The notes below the pieces were generated by a model that was not told the DNA's origin, did no database searches, and worked only from the letters and a program-made list of their open reading frames with translations. From Deltaproteobacteria bacterium (GTDB taxonomy: Bacteria; Myxococcota_A; UBA9042; PHBI01), in contig JACKFA010000003.1 of NCBI GenBank assembly GCA_020632715.1, forward strand, positions 806,001-870,000: a stretch of DNA of 64,000 nt. Direction: 5' to 3'. Each line of letters starts with the position of its first letter. The first letter of the stretch is position 1. Made by a program: the position numbers and the translations under genes. Shown here piece after piece: positions 8,654-20,528 of this stretch.

Positions 8654-9292
8654 CTACTCGATCTCGGCGCGGTTCGTCACGACCTTCGCGACGAGCCCGT
8701 ACTCGAGGGCCTCCTGGGCGTTCATCCAGTAGTCGCGCTGGGTGTGCTTCTCGACGACCTCGAGCGGCTGCCCGGTGGCCTCGGCGAGCATCTCGTTGAT
8801 GCGGCCCCGCGTCTTGAGGATCTCGTTCGCCGTGATCTCGAGGTCGCTGGCGCGGCCGAAGACGTTCCCGGCGATGAGCGGCTGGTGGATGAGGTACTCG
8901 GTGTTCGGGAGCGAGTAGCGGTGCTCCTTCTTCGCGCCGAGGAGGGTGATGGTCGCGATGGAGGCGGTGAGGCCGACGCAGAGCACCTTCACGTCGGGCT
9001 TCACGAAGCGCATCGTGTCGTAGATCGCGAAGCCGTCGGTCACGGAGCCGCCGGGGCTGTTCTGCACCATCAGGATGGGCTTCGACGGATCGTCCGCCTC
9101 GAGGAAGAGGAGGGAGCTGATCACGCGCTTCGCGAGGGCGTTGTTGACCGGGCCGAAGAGCTCGATGGTGCGGCTCTTCTTGAGCTGCTCGAACGCCCAG
9201 TTCTTGCCGGCCCCGCCCTTCTCGTCGTCGTCGCCCGCGGCGACGGGGAAGAGGCGGTCGTGGTCCAGCGACGAGTCGATCGGGTGCGGCAT
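8654..9292 (-). CDS. clpP: ATP-dependent Clp protease proteolytic subunit
   Basis: This is a serine peptidase that forms the tetradecameric chamber of Clp proteases. The catalytic triad is visible: Ser111 in GLTASIAT, His136 in LIHQPL and Asp187 in TQRDYWM. The NSPGGSV loop and the MNAQEALEYGLV segment are typical. At 212 residues it has the usual length. The N-terminal 30 residues are more acidic and Gly-rich than usual. The surrounding GLTAS differs from the common GMAAS, which is also seen in second ClpP paralogues, so this may not be the only ClpP in the genome. No clpX or tig lies next to it; the downstream partner is a TPR gene. A GAGGGA ribosome site precedes the ATG. Confidence 0.92.
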   Translation of the reverse strand: MPHPIDSSLDHDRLFPVAAGDDDEKGGAGKNWAFEQLKKSRTIELFGPVNNALAKRVISSLLFLEADDPSKPILMVQNSPGGSVTDGFAIYDTMRFVKPDVKVLCVGLTASIATITLLGAKKEHRYSLPNTEYLIHQPLIAGNVFGRASDLEITANEILKTRGRINEMLAEATGQPLEVVEKHTQRDYWMNAQEALEYGLVAKVVTNRAEIE

Positions 9293-9343
9293 GGGTTCCC
9301 TCGGGCACGAGCGCGCGTCGGGCGCGCATCGGATGGTTCGGGT

Positions 9344-9372
9344 GGGTTACCACAGGGTCGGCACCGCCTCAA
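9344..9372 (-). promoter_or_regulatory. Predicted promoter of clpP
   Basis: On the minus strand TTGAGG (9372-9367) and TAACCC (9349-9344) are 17 bases apart, about 50 bases before the clpP ATG. It is divergent from the rpsA promoter, whose -35 begins 47 bases away. Confidence 0.45.
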
Positions 9373-9419
9373 CGGAGGACAGAGGACGCGCCGCGCGGGC
9401 CGCTGAGCGGGCCTCCGCG

Positions 9420-9448
9420 TTGACAAGAGACGCGCCTTTCTCTATGGT
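9420..9448 (+). promoter_or_regulatory. Strong predicted promoter of rpsA
   Basis: A perfect TTGACA (9420-9425) is followed after 17 bases by TATGGT (9443-9448). This is the best -35 match in the window and suits a highly expressed ribosomal gene. Confidence 0.75.
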
Positions 9449-9559
9449 CCGCGGCCGTGCGTGCGGGGGAGCCGCCTCAACCCTTTGTTCGTCAAGGGGA
9501 TTTGGCACAAGAACCCCGGCCGCCGCTCAACTCAACCACAACCCTTTCGGACAACCACC

Positions 9560-11278
9560 TTGACTATTCAGACCCACAAAGACCTTCCGGCCGACTTCGA
9601 GGACTTCGAGCAGCTGCTCGAGGAGTACGAGGCGAAGGTCGGCGCGAAGGAAGGTGAGATCGTCACCGGCACGGTGATCGCAATCTCGAAGGACTACGTC
9701 ACCGTCGACATCGGCTACAAGTCGGAGGGGCAGATCCCCATCGAGGAGTTCGCCGGCACCGGCGAGACCCTCAAGATCAAGGTGGGTCAGGAGATCGACG
9801 TCTACCTCGAGTCGCAGGAGAACGAGCACGGTCAGGTCGAGCTCTCGAAGGAGAAGGCCGACAAGCTCAAGATCTGGGACGAGATCAACGACGCGGTCGA
9901 GCGCAACGAGCTCGTCGAGGGCACGATCACCGGGCGCGTGAAGGGCGGCCTCACCGTCGACATCGGCGTGAAGGCGTTCCTCCCGGGCTCGCAGGTCGAC
10001 CTGCGCCCCGTGCGCAACCTCGAGCGCTACATCGGCGAGACGTACCAGTTCAAGGTCATCAAGTTCAACAAGCGCCGCGGGAACATCGTGCTGTCGCGCC
10101 GCGCCCTCCTCGAGGCGGAGCGCGAGGAGCTCAAGGCCAAGACGCTCGAGAAGCTCGAGGTCGGCCTGACGATGAAGGGCATCGTCAAGAACATCACGGA
10201 GTACGGCTGCTTCGTGGACCTCGGCGGCATCGACGGCCTCCTCCACATCACCGACATGTCGTGGGGCCGCGTCAACCACCCGAGCGAGATGTTCGAGGTG
10301 GGCGACGAGGTCGAGGTGATGATCCTCAAGTTCGACCCGAAGACGGAGCGCGTGAGCCTCGGTCTGAAGCAGGTCTCGGAGGATCCGTGGGTCTCGGTGG
10401 CCGAGAAGTACCACATCGGCGACCGCGTGAAGGGCAAGGTCGTGTCGCTCACCGACTACGGCGCCTTCGTGGAGCTCGAGGACGGCATCGAGGGCCTCAT
10501 CCACGTCTCGGAGATGAGCTGGACGAAGCGCGTCAAGCACCCGTCGAAGCTCGTCAACCAGGGCGACATCGTCGAGACCGTGATCCTCGACATCGACACC
10601 GAGAACAAGCGCATCTCGCTCGGCATGAAGCAGATCGAGACGAACCCCTGGGAGCTCCTGCAGGAGAAGTACCCGGTGGGCTCGGTCGTGCGCGGCAAGA
10701 TCCGCAACATCACGAACTTCGGTCTGTTCATCGGCATCGAGGAGGGCATCGACGGCCTCATCCACGTGTCCGACATCTCCTGGTCGAACAAGATCAAGAA
10801 CCCGGCCGAGGTCTTCGACAAGACCGATGAGATCGAGGCCGTGGTGCTCCACATCGACGTCGAGAAGGAGCGCTTCAGCCTCGGCATCAAGCAGCTGACG
10901 CGCGACCCGTGGGAGTCGGTCGAGGACCGCTACCCGCCGGGCTCGGTCATCGAGGGGCAGGTCACGAAGGTGCTCGACTTCGGCGCCATCGTGGAGATCG
11001 AGGACGCCATCGAGGGCCTCATCCACATCTCCGAGCTCACCTACGAGAAGGTCGGGAGCGTCACCGACGTGGTGAAGGAGGGGGACAAGGTCCGCGCCAA
11101 GGTCATCAGCCTCATCCCCGAGGAGCGCAAGATCGGCCTGTCGATGAAGCGCCTCTCCGAGGAGGAGGCCAGCGAGGACTACATCGAGTACCTGCGCCAG
11201 CAGCGCTCGGAGCAGTCCACGACCCTCGGCGACGTCTTCGGCGACGCGCTCAGCGGCATCAAGTTCAACAAGGACTGA
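9560..11278 (+). CDS. rpsA: 30S ribosomal protein S1
   Basis: The product is the ribosomal RNA-binding protein that helps recruit mRNA to the 30S subunit. Six S1 (OB-fold) domains are visible in order; the last four carry the repeated pattern VxxxxxYGAFVELEDGIEGLIHVSE followed by SLGxKQ. I chose a TTG at 9560, which gives 572 residues and an N-terminus TIQTHKDLPADF. An in-frame GTG at 9461 would add 33 residues of unconvincing sequence and would lie only 12 bases from the -10 box. No Shine-Dalgarno precedes the TTG; initiation of rpsA without one is known in gammaproteobacteria. The gene is monocistronic, with a strong promoter and a downstream hairpin. The start is the only doubtful part. 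Confidence 0.93.
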   Translation: MTIQTHKDLPADFEDFEQLLEEYEAKVGAKEGEIVTGTVIAISKDYVTVDIGYKSEGQIPIEEFAGTGETLKIKVGQEIDVYLESQENEHGQVELSKEKADKLKIWDEINDAVERNELVEGTITGRVKGGLTVDIGVKAFLPGSQVDLRPVRNLERYIGETYQFKVIKFNKRRGNIVLSRRALLEAEREELKAKTLEKLEVGLTMKGIVKNITEYGCFVDLGGIDGLLHITDMSWGRVNHPSEMFEVGDEVEVMILKFDPKTERVSLGLKQVSEDPWVSVAEKYHIGDRVKGKVVSLTDYGAFVELEDGIEGLIHVSEMSWTKRVKHPSKLVNQGDIVETVILDIDTENKRISLGMKQIETNPWELLQEKYPVGSVVRGKIRNITNFGLFIGIEEGIDGLIHVSDISWSNKIKNPAEVFDKTDEIEAVVLHIDVEKERFSLGIKQLTRDPWESVEDRYPPGSVIEGQVTKVLDFGAIVEIEDAIEGLIHISELTYEKVGSVTDVVKEGDKVRAKVISLIPEERKIGLSMKRLSEEEASEDYIEYLRQQRSEQSTTLGDVFGDALSGIKFNKD

Positions 11279-11331
11279 TACCGATCGGTCTCATGGCCGG
11301 GAGCGCGAGCTCCTGGCGATGATCCAGGCAT

Positions 11332-11361
11332 GAGAGGCCGCCGGGTAACCGGCGGCCTCTC
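11332..11361 (+). terminator. Hairpin downstream of rpsA
   Basis: A perfect 13-base-pair GC-rich stem (GAGAGGCCGCCGG and its complement) closes a GTAA loop of the GNRA type. It starts 53 bases after the rpsA stop. There is no T-run after it, so it may terminate or mark the 3' end after processing. Bases 11362-11523 hold nothing else I recognise. Confidence 0.65.
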
Positions 11362-11523
11362 GCCGTTCAGGGGCCTGGGATGCGGCCCTGCTGCCCCTCC
11401 GTGGGCACCCGTTCGCGGCATCGAACTCGAGACCCCCTTGAAAGGGCCTGAACAAATCCCGCTAGAGTGTCGTTAGGTCATTCATGGTGCTCGCTGGGTT
11501 TGTCACCGGCTCCATGGCAAAGG

Positions 11524-11552
11524 TTGATTCACCCAGGGACCATTGTTACAGT
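11524..11552 (+). promoter_or_regulatory. Predicted promoter of the small gene at 11598
   Basis: TTGATT (11524-11529) and TACAGT (11547-11552) are 17 bases apart, and TGT directly before the -10 makes it an extended -10 site. The expected transcript would begin near 11559, at the foot of a small hairpin (GTGGGC 11559-11564 with GCCCAC 11574-11579). Confidence 0.65.
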
Positions 11553-11597
11553 GAAATCGTGGGCTGCTTTTTGGCCCACCCTGGACGGAGGCGGGAA

Positions 11598-11756
11598 ATG
11601 AAGATCGCCTATTGGCAGCCGAAGGACGACTCGCACGGACACTACGAGCAGCCCTTCCTCGAGGTCCCGTCCCCGTACGACTACCTCCCGATGGAGCCAC
11701 CGCGTGAGGAGGCCGAAGAGGAGGAGAGCCCGAGGGTCATCATCATCGACATGTGA
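11598..11756 (+). CDS. Small acidic protein of unknown function (52 residues)
   Basis: I do not recognise this protein. The ATG at 11598 has a good ribosome site (GGAGGCGGG) just upstream. The product starts MKIAYWQPKDD, has an aromatic middle part with three Tyr and two Pro-Tyr or Tyr-Leu turns (SPYDYLP), then an acidic run (EEAEEEE) and ends RVIIIDM. There is no signal peptide, membrane segment or Cys. The gene is a complete unit: extended -10 promoter at 11524-11552, a hairpin at the 5' end of the transcript, a ribosome site, and an intrinsic terminator at 11806. The bases upstream are less GC-rich than the surroundings. Longer starts (11484) are possible but would begin before the promoter. 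Confidence 0.7.
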   Translation: MKIAYWQPKDDSHGHYEQPFLEVPSPYDYLPMEPPREEAEEEESPRVIIIDM

Positions 11757-11805
11757 CCGCGGGCGACCGCGCCCCCGAGATGGGGCGCCACTTGCTCACC
11801 TTTGG

Positions 11806-11835
11806 GGCCAGCACGGCGACGTGCTGGCCTTTCTT
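11806..11835 (+). terminator. Intrinsic terminator of the small gene
   Basis: A perfect 10-base-pair stem (GGCCAGCACG and complement) closes a GCGA loop and is followed directly by TTTCTT. It lies 50 bases after the stop codon of the small gene. Confidence 0.8.
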
Positions 11836-11918
11836 GCGTTCGGAGGCGGGGCCCGACCGCGCTCCGGCTCCCCGCCCTCCGGGGCCCAACCAGGCGATGA
11901 CCGCGGGCGCGCCTGTGC

Positions 11919-11924
11919 TATGCT
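11919..11924 (+). promoter_or_regulatory. Extended -10 element, likely leaderless start for the 11932 gene
   Basis: TGC followed by TATGCT forms an extended -10 site; seven bases later comes the ATG at 11932. No ribosome site lies between, so the transcript probably starts at or next to the start codon. Confidence 0.55.
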
Positions 11925-11931
11925 CGCGCCG

Positions 11932-12810
11932 ATGCTGCCCCCCAGGACGTCGCTCGCCCTCGCGCTCTTCGCCGTGACCGCCGCTCGGTCCCCTGCCCTC
12001 GCGTCTCCCGGGGCGACGGGCAGCTTCGGCGTCGTGGCCGGCTACCAGGCGACCTCGGCCGACTTCGACGTCATCTCGCCGCGCTCCTCCGACGTCCAGC
12101 CGACCTCCGGCGGCCTCGTGCTCCTGCGCGGCGGCCTCGCGCTCGCCGACGTCTTCGCCTTCGAGCTGACCGCCGGGCTCGCCATCGGCGGCACCCACGG
12201 CGACGCGGGCACCGCCATCCTCGCGCCCGTGCACCTCGACGCAGTGTGGCGCGTGCTCGGCCCGCCCGTGACGCCCTACCTCGCGCTCGGCGGCGGCGTG
12301 TACGCGAACCTCGCGGGCCCCGGCTCCTTCGACGCCGACGGCCTCCTCCACGGCGCGCTCGGCATGGAGTGGCGCCCGTCGCGCGGCCTCGCGCTCCGCG
12401 TCGAGGCGAGCGTCTACGGCACCGACGGCATCGAGAGCGGCTTCTCGTGGACCCCCTGCGTCACGTTCGGGGTCGACATCCTCGCCGGCGCGGGCACGGA
12501 CGACGACCTCCCGGCCGATGACGCCGACGCGTGGCGCGCCCCGCCCCCCTCCGGCCCCAAGGACAGCGACGGGGACGGCGTCGTCGACGCGTCGGACACC
12601 TGCCCCGCCGCGCCGGGCGTCGCGAGCCTCGATGGCTGCCCCGACACCGACGGGGACGGCGTCGCCGACGTGTTCGACCGCTGCCCGGTCGACCCGGGGC
12701 GCGTCCCGCTCGCCGGCTGCTCCGACCGCGACGGCGACGGGATCCTCGACGACGAGGACGCCTGCCCGGAGCGCGCTGGGCGCACCGACAGCTACGGCTG
12801 CCCGCGCTGA
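11932..12810 (+). CDS. Secreted or outer-membrane protein with calcium-type (thrombospondin 3) repeats
   Basis: The 292-residue product begins with a signal peptide (LALALFAVTAARSPALA). Residues of about 30-180 have the alternating pattern of an outer-membrane beta-barrel or OprF-like domain (GLVLLRGGLALADVFAFELTA-type strands). Three DxDGDG repeats follow: DSDGDGVVDASDTCP, DTDGDGVADVFDRCP and DRDGDGILDDEDACPE, each with a Cys pair as in thrombospondin type 3 repeats that bind calcium. The protein ends right after these repeats, so the OmpA-type peptidoglycan-binding domain that usually follows is missing. An ATG at 11920 is also in frame but overlaps the -10 element. It converges on the nnr gene with a gap of 36 bases. 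Confidence 0.78.
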   Translation: MLPPRTSLALALFAVTAARSPALASPGATGSFGVVAGYQATSADFDVISPRSSDVQPTSGGLVLLRGGLALADVFAFELTAGLAIGGTHGDAGTAILAPVHLDAVWRVLGPPVTPYLALGGGVYANLAGPGSFDADGLLHGALGMEWRPSRGLALRVEASVYGTDGIESGFSWTPCVTFGVDILAGAGTDDDLPADDADAWRAPPPSGPKDSDGDGVVDASDTCPAAPGVASLDGCPDTDGDGVADVFDRCPVDPGRVPLAGCSDRDGDGILDDEDACPERAGRTDSYGCPR

Positions 12811-12846
12811 GGCGCGCGCCGGGCACGAGGAGATGCGCGCTCGGGC

Positions 12847-14369
<1,523 letters not shown>

Positions 14370-14373
<4 letters not shown>

Positions 14374-15743
14374 GCGCCGATCTCGCGCTCGAGCGCGCCG
14401 GCGATGCGGTCCGCGTAGCCGTTCACGCGCGCCTCGTCGTCGCCCTCGACCATCACGCGGCACTTGGCCTCGGTGCCGGAGTATCGCACGAGCACGCGCC
14501 CCTTCTTCCCGAGCTCGCCCTCGACGTCGCGGATGGCGGCGGACGTCTCCGGGAGCGCCTCGAGCGGGGGCTTCTTCGTCACGAACACGCTCCGGAGGAT
14601 CTGCGGCACCCGCTCGAGCCCCTTGGTCAGCGCCGACAGCGGCCGCCCCTTGCCGACCATCACCGCGAGGACCTGCAGCGCCGCGAGCAGCCCGTCGCCG
14701 GTCGTGCTGAGGTCGTGGAGGATGAGGTGCCCGGACTGCTCCCCGCCGAGGTTGAAGCCGCCCGCGAGCATGTGCTCCGCGACGTAGCGGTCGCCGACAC
14801 CCGCGCGCGCGAGCGCTATCCCCTCGGCGTTCAGCGCCCGCTCGAGGCCGAGGTTGCTCATGACCGTGGCCACGACGGTGTCGTTCCTGAGCGTGCCCTG
14901 CTCCTTCATGTGGCGCGCGAGCACGAGGAGCATGGCGTCGCCGTCGACGATGTTGCCGCGCTCGTCACAGAGGATGCAGCGGTCGGCGTCTCCGTCGAGC
15001 GCGATGCCGATGTCGGCCCGGAGCTCCCGTACCCGCTCGGCCATCCGCTCCGGGTGGAGCGCGCCCACGCCCGCGTTGATGTTCGTGCCGTTGGGGGCCG
15101 TCCCCATCGGGAAGATCTCGGCGCCGAGCTCGTAGAGCGTCTCCGGGGCGACCTTGTAGCTCGCGCCGTTCGCGCAGTCGATGACGATGCGGATCCCGGA
15201 CAGCTCGAGCGCGCGCGGGAACGTGCTCTTCAGGAAGACGACGTAGCGCCCGACGGCGTCCTCGATGCGGTAGGCCTTGCCGATCCCGCTCCCGATGGCG
15301 CGGTGCTCGAGGAGGTCGCCGCTCGCGAGGAGCTGCTCGATCTGGAGCTCGACGTCGTCCGGCAGCTTGAAGCCGTCGGCGCCGAAGAACTTGATGCCGT
15401 TGTCATCGTAGGGGTTGTGGCTCGCCGAGATCACGACCCCCGCGTCCGCGCGCATGCCCGTCGTCATGAACGCGATGCCGGGCGTCGGGAGCACGCCGAG
15501 CTGCACGGCGTCGACCCCCATCGAGCAGATCCCCGCCTGGAGCGCCGACTCGAACATGTAGTTCGAGAGCCTCGTGTCCTTCCCGATGACGATGCGCGGT
15601 CGCGCGTGCCCCGTGCGCTTGAAGATGTGCGCCACGGCGCGCCCGACGGCGAGCGCCGTCTCGGGGGTCATCGGGGCGTCGTTGGCGCGCCCCCGGATCC
15701 CGTCGGTCCCGAAGAGCTTCCGCGGCTCGTTGCTCGTCGTCAT
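14370..15743 (-). CDS. glmM: Phosphoglucosamine mutase
   Basis: The enzyme interconverts glucosamine-6-phosphate and glucosamine-1-phosphate on the way to UDP-GlcNAc for peptidoglycan and LPS. The phosphoserine is Ser108 in GVVISASHNPYDDNG, the metal-binding loop is ALDGDADRC, the sugar-binding loop is GGEQSGH, and VRYSGTEAKCRVM is the phosphate-binding loop. The N-terminal KLFGTDGIRGRAN is diagnostic for GlmM. Length is 457 residues, normal. The ATG at 15743 is 58 bases after the folP stop. The cdaA and cdaR genes that lie between folP and glmM in many bacteria are missing here. Confidence 0.95.
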
Positions 15744-15801
15744 GTCCCTCTGCCCAGCAGCGTTGCTCGCGCGGGCGCCCACCGGCCCCGCGGGGCGGAG
15801 C

Positions 15802-16680
15802 TTAGCGCACGGCGGCGCCGCGGGCGATCGCATCCGCGACGACGATCGCGTCCCGCAGCTCGACGACGTCGTGGACGCGCACGATGTGCGCCCCGAGCGC
15901 GATGGTGGCCGCGACGGAGCCGGCCGTCGCCATCAGGCGCTCCTCGACGGGGCGCCCCGTGAGGTGCCCGAGGAAGCTCTTCCGGCTCGTCCCGACGAGC
16001 ACTGGGTGGCCGAGCGCCGCGAGGCGCGGGATCGCGTGGAGGAGCGCGAGGTTGTGGGGGAGCTGCTTACCGAACCCGAGGCCCGGGTCGAGCACGATCT
16101 GGTCGCGCGCGACACCGCGAGCCACCGCCACCTCCACGCGCTCGCGGAGGTGCTCGCACACCTCCGCGACGACGTCGTCGTAGCGGACCTCCCGCTGCAT
16201 CACGGCCGGCCTCGCGCTTGTGTGCATCGCAACAAACGGGACGCCGGCGTCGGCGACGACGTCGAGCATCGCCGCGTCGAAGCGGCCCGCGCTGATGTCG
16301 TTGACGAGGTGTGCACCTGCGAAGAGAGCGGCGCGCGCGACCTCCGCGGACGTGGTGTCGATGGAGACGATGGCGCCGTCGGCGACCAGCGCCTCGATGA
16401 CGGGCGCCGTGCGACGGATCTGCTCCCCGGCTGGCACCGGCTCCGCGCCTGGCCGCGTCGACTCGCCGCCGACGTCGAGGATGTCGGCCCCGCCGTCGCG
16501 GAGGGCGCGACCCCGCGCCACGGCCGCCTCGGGCGTCGCGTAGCGGCCGCCGTCGGAGAAGGAGTCGGGCGTCACGTTCAGGACGCCCATCACGACGACC
16601 CGCTCGAACGAGACGAGGCCCGCGTCCGCGCGCAAGCGCAACGGAGCGGGCCTCGGAATCGATGGCGGCGACGCCGTCAC
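15802..16680 (-). CDS. folP: Dihydropteroate synthase
   Basis: The enzyme joins p-aminobenzoate to the pterin pyrophosphate in folate synthesis. Motifs: MGVLNVTPDSFSDGG (pterin-binding loop), DVGGESTRPGAEPV, LVNDIS, and LDPGLGFGK. The GTG start at 16680 is 13 bases after the ftsH stop and gives 292 residues, of which the first 20 are a Pro-rich leader; a start nearer SFERVVVMG is conceivable. It sits in the usual ftsH-folP-glmM order. Confidence 0.94.
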   Translation of the reverse strand: MTASPPSIPRPAPLRLRADAGLVSFERVVVMGVLNVTPDSFSDGGRYATPEAAVARGRALRDGGADILDVGGESTRPGAEPVPAGEQIRRTAPVIEALVADGAIVSIDTTSAEVARAALFAGAHLVNDISAGRFDAAMLDVVADAGVPFVAMHTSARPAVMQREVRYDDVVAEVCEHLRERVEVAVARGVARDQIVLDPGLGFGKQLPHNLALLHAIPRLAALGHPVLVGTSRKSFLGHLTGRPVEERLMATAGSVAATIALGAHIVRVHDVVELRDAIVVADAIARGAAVR

Positions 16681-16693
16681 GCGGCCGTCGTCG

Positions 16694-18985
<2,292 letters not shown>

Positions 18986-19046
18986 CTTTCCAACTTCCGC
19001 GGGGCGCTTTCCGCCACAGTAGCCAAAAGACGCTGGCTGCTACAAC

Positions 19047-20375
19047 TTATCCTGTGCCGATGTCTCGTTCGGCCTCGCCGGCGACGGGCAACACGAAGAG
19101 GCGTAGCCCCGTTCCCGCCCGGCCGTCCGGTCCCTCAGCGCGCGGGTCCGGCCAGATCTTCCGGCCGAGCGCGTCTTCGATCTCGAGGTCTCCTGCTTCG
19201 ATCTCCGGCTCGCCAGGGTGCCACACCGGCCTCGTCCCGGCGCCCGGGAGCCGGCTCCGGCCAGCCCCGAGGTCCGCGCTCGTCGCGCCCACGAGCCGTA
19301 GCGGCCAGCGGAGGTCCGACGCGGCGATGTCAGCGCAGGCGCGCGCCCCGAGCGGGCTCCCGATCTGCGCGACCGCCAGCTCGAGCCGGCGGGTTCCGAG
19401 ACGATAGGTACCGGGCCCGTGAACGACAACAACGAAGCGCGCGTCGTCGCGCCCCGAGAGCGTCACGCGACCGGCGCGCGCGACGGCCGACGCGCCGCGC
19501 CCGAGGTCGACCTCGCCATCGCGACCGGTACCCGCGAGCGCCGCCGCGGCCGCGAGCGCGCCCCGGCGCGGTGGCGGTCCGCCCACCTCCTGCCGGTGCC
19601 GGAGCGCGATCCACGCCGCGGCCTCGGCGGTCGACCAGCCCGCGAGCGAGACGGCGTCCGCGCCGCCGGCGGCGTCGGCCGCGACGCGCCCGAGGCGGTC
19701 GAGGAGGGCGAGCTCGCCGCGCGCCTGGGTGGCGACGGCCGCGAGCGCCTCGTCCACGCGCGGGTTCTCGGCCTCGAGTCGCGGGAGGAGCTCGGCGCGG
19801 AGCCGGTTCCTGAGGTATCGCCCGGTCGCGTTCGTCGGGTCGTCGACGAACGGGAGCCCGAGCCCGCGGGTCGCGGCGCGCCGGACGGCGAGGAGCGGCC
19901 GCACGAGGCGCCCCTCGCGCGGGGCGATCGCGGCGAGCCCCCGGAGCCCGGCCCCTCTGAGGAGGCGCTGGAGCACGGTCTCCGCCTGGTCGCTGAGGGT
20001 GTGACCCGTGGCGACGAGCGTCCGCGGGCCGACGGCGGCGAGGATCGCGGCGTAGCGCGCCCGGCGGGCGTTGGCCTGGGCGTTCCCGGACGAGGCGAGC
20101 GTCACGGCGCAGGGGATGAAAGGGACGCCCGCCCGGGCCGCGGCGGCCTCGGCGGCGGCGCGCTCCGCGGCGACTTCGCGGAGCCCGTGGTCCACGAAGA
20201 CGACGGCCGCGAGGGGCCAGCTGGCGCCGAGCTCGGCGAGGCACGCGACGAGGGCCACCGAGTCCGCGCCACCGGAGCAAGCCGCCGCGAGCGGCGTGCC
20301 GACGGGCACCGCGCAGGGCCCGGCGAGGGCCTCGGCGGCGGCGGTCACGAGCGGGGCGAGGCGGTCCTCGGGCAT
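19047..20375 (-). CDS. tilS: tRNA(Ile)-lysidine synthase
   Basis: The enzyme converts C34 of the tRNA-Ile CAU anticodon to lysidine so that it reads AUA. The N-type ATP pyrophosphatase motif SGGADS is at residues 34-39; VDHGLR, TGHTLSDQAETVLQRLLRGAGLRGLAAI and DPTNATGRYLRNRLR are all present. The C-terminal domain is visible as RPLRLVGATSADLG-like sequence. Length is 442 residues. The ATG at 20375 is the first sensible start. It heads the tilS-ftsH-folP-glmM-nnr unit, diverging from the vWA lipoprotein gene. Confidence 0.93.
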   Translation of the reverse strand: MPEDRLAPLVTAAAEALAGPCAVPVGTPLAAACSGGADSVALVACLAELGASWPLAAVVFVDHGLREVAAERAAAEAAAARAGVPFIPCAVTLASSGNAQANARRARYAAILAAVGPRTLVATGHTLSDQAETVLQRLLRGAGLRGLAAIAPREGRLVRPLLAVRRAATRGLGLPFVDDPTNATGRYLRNRLRAELLPRLEAENPRVDEALAAVATQARGELALLDRLGRVAADAAGGADAVSLAGWSTAEAAAWIALRHRQEVGGPPPRRGALAAAAALAGTGRDGEVDLGRGASAVARAGRVTLSGRDDARFVVVVHGPGTYRLGTRRLELAVAQIGSPLGARACADIAASDLRWPLRLVGATSADLGAGRSRLPGAGTRPVWHPGEPEIEAGDLEIEDALGRKIWPDPRAEGPDGRAGTGLRLFVLPVAGEAERDIGTG

Positions 20376-20464
20376 GCGCGGAACCTCGCACGCGGCCGGG
20401 CGCGCGACAAGCGCGAGCGCGCGTCGGCGGCCCGCGCGGGGGCGTTCGAAAGACGAAACCCAGG

Positions 20465-20494
20465 TTGTGACGGACCGAGGGCCGGTGGTAGTGA
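20465..20494 (+). promoter_or_regulatory. Predicted promoter of the vWA lipoprotein gene
   Basis: TTGTGA (20465-20470) and TAGTGA (20489-20494) are 18 bases apart, with TGG before the -10. A GGAGG ribosome site lies at about 20517-20521, seven bases before the ATG. Confidence 0.4.
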
Positions 20495-20528
20495 ACCGGC
20501 GCCAGCGCCTTGGCCTGGAGGCCTCCCT

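Noticed and set aside
9461..9559. 33-residue N-terminal extension of ribosomal protein S1 from a GTG at 9461
   Set aside because: The extension has no resemblance to S1 and would start only 12 bases after the -10 box. The TTG at 9560 gives the normal length.
11562..11579. Riboswitch in the leader of the small gene
   Set aside because: The leader is only about 39 bases, with one simple hairpin. It is too short for any known riboswitch class.
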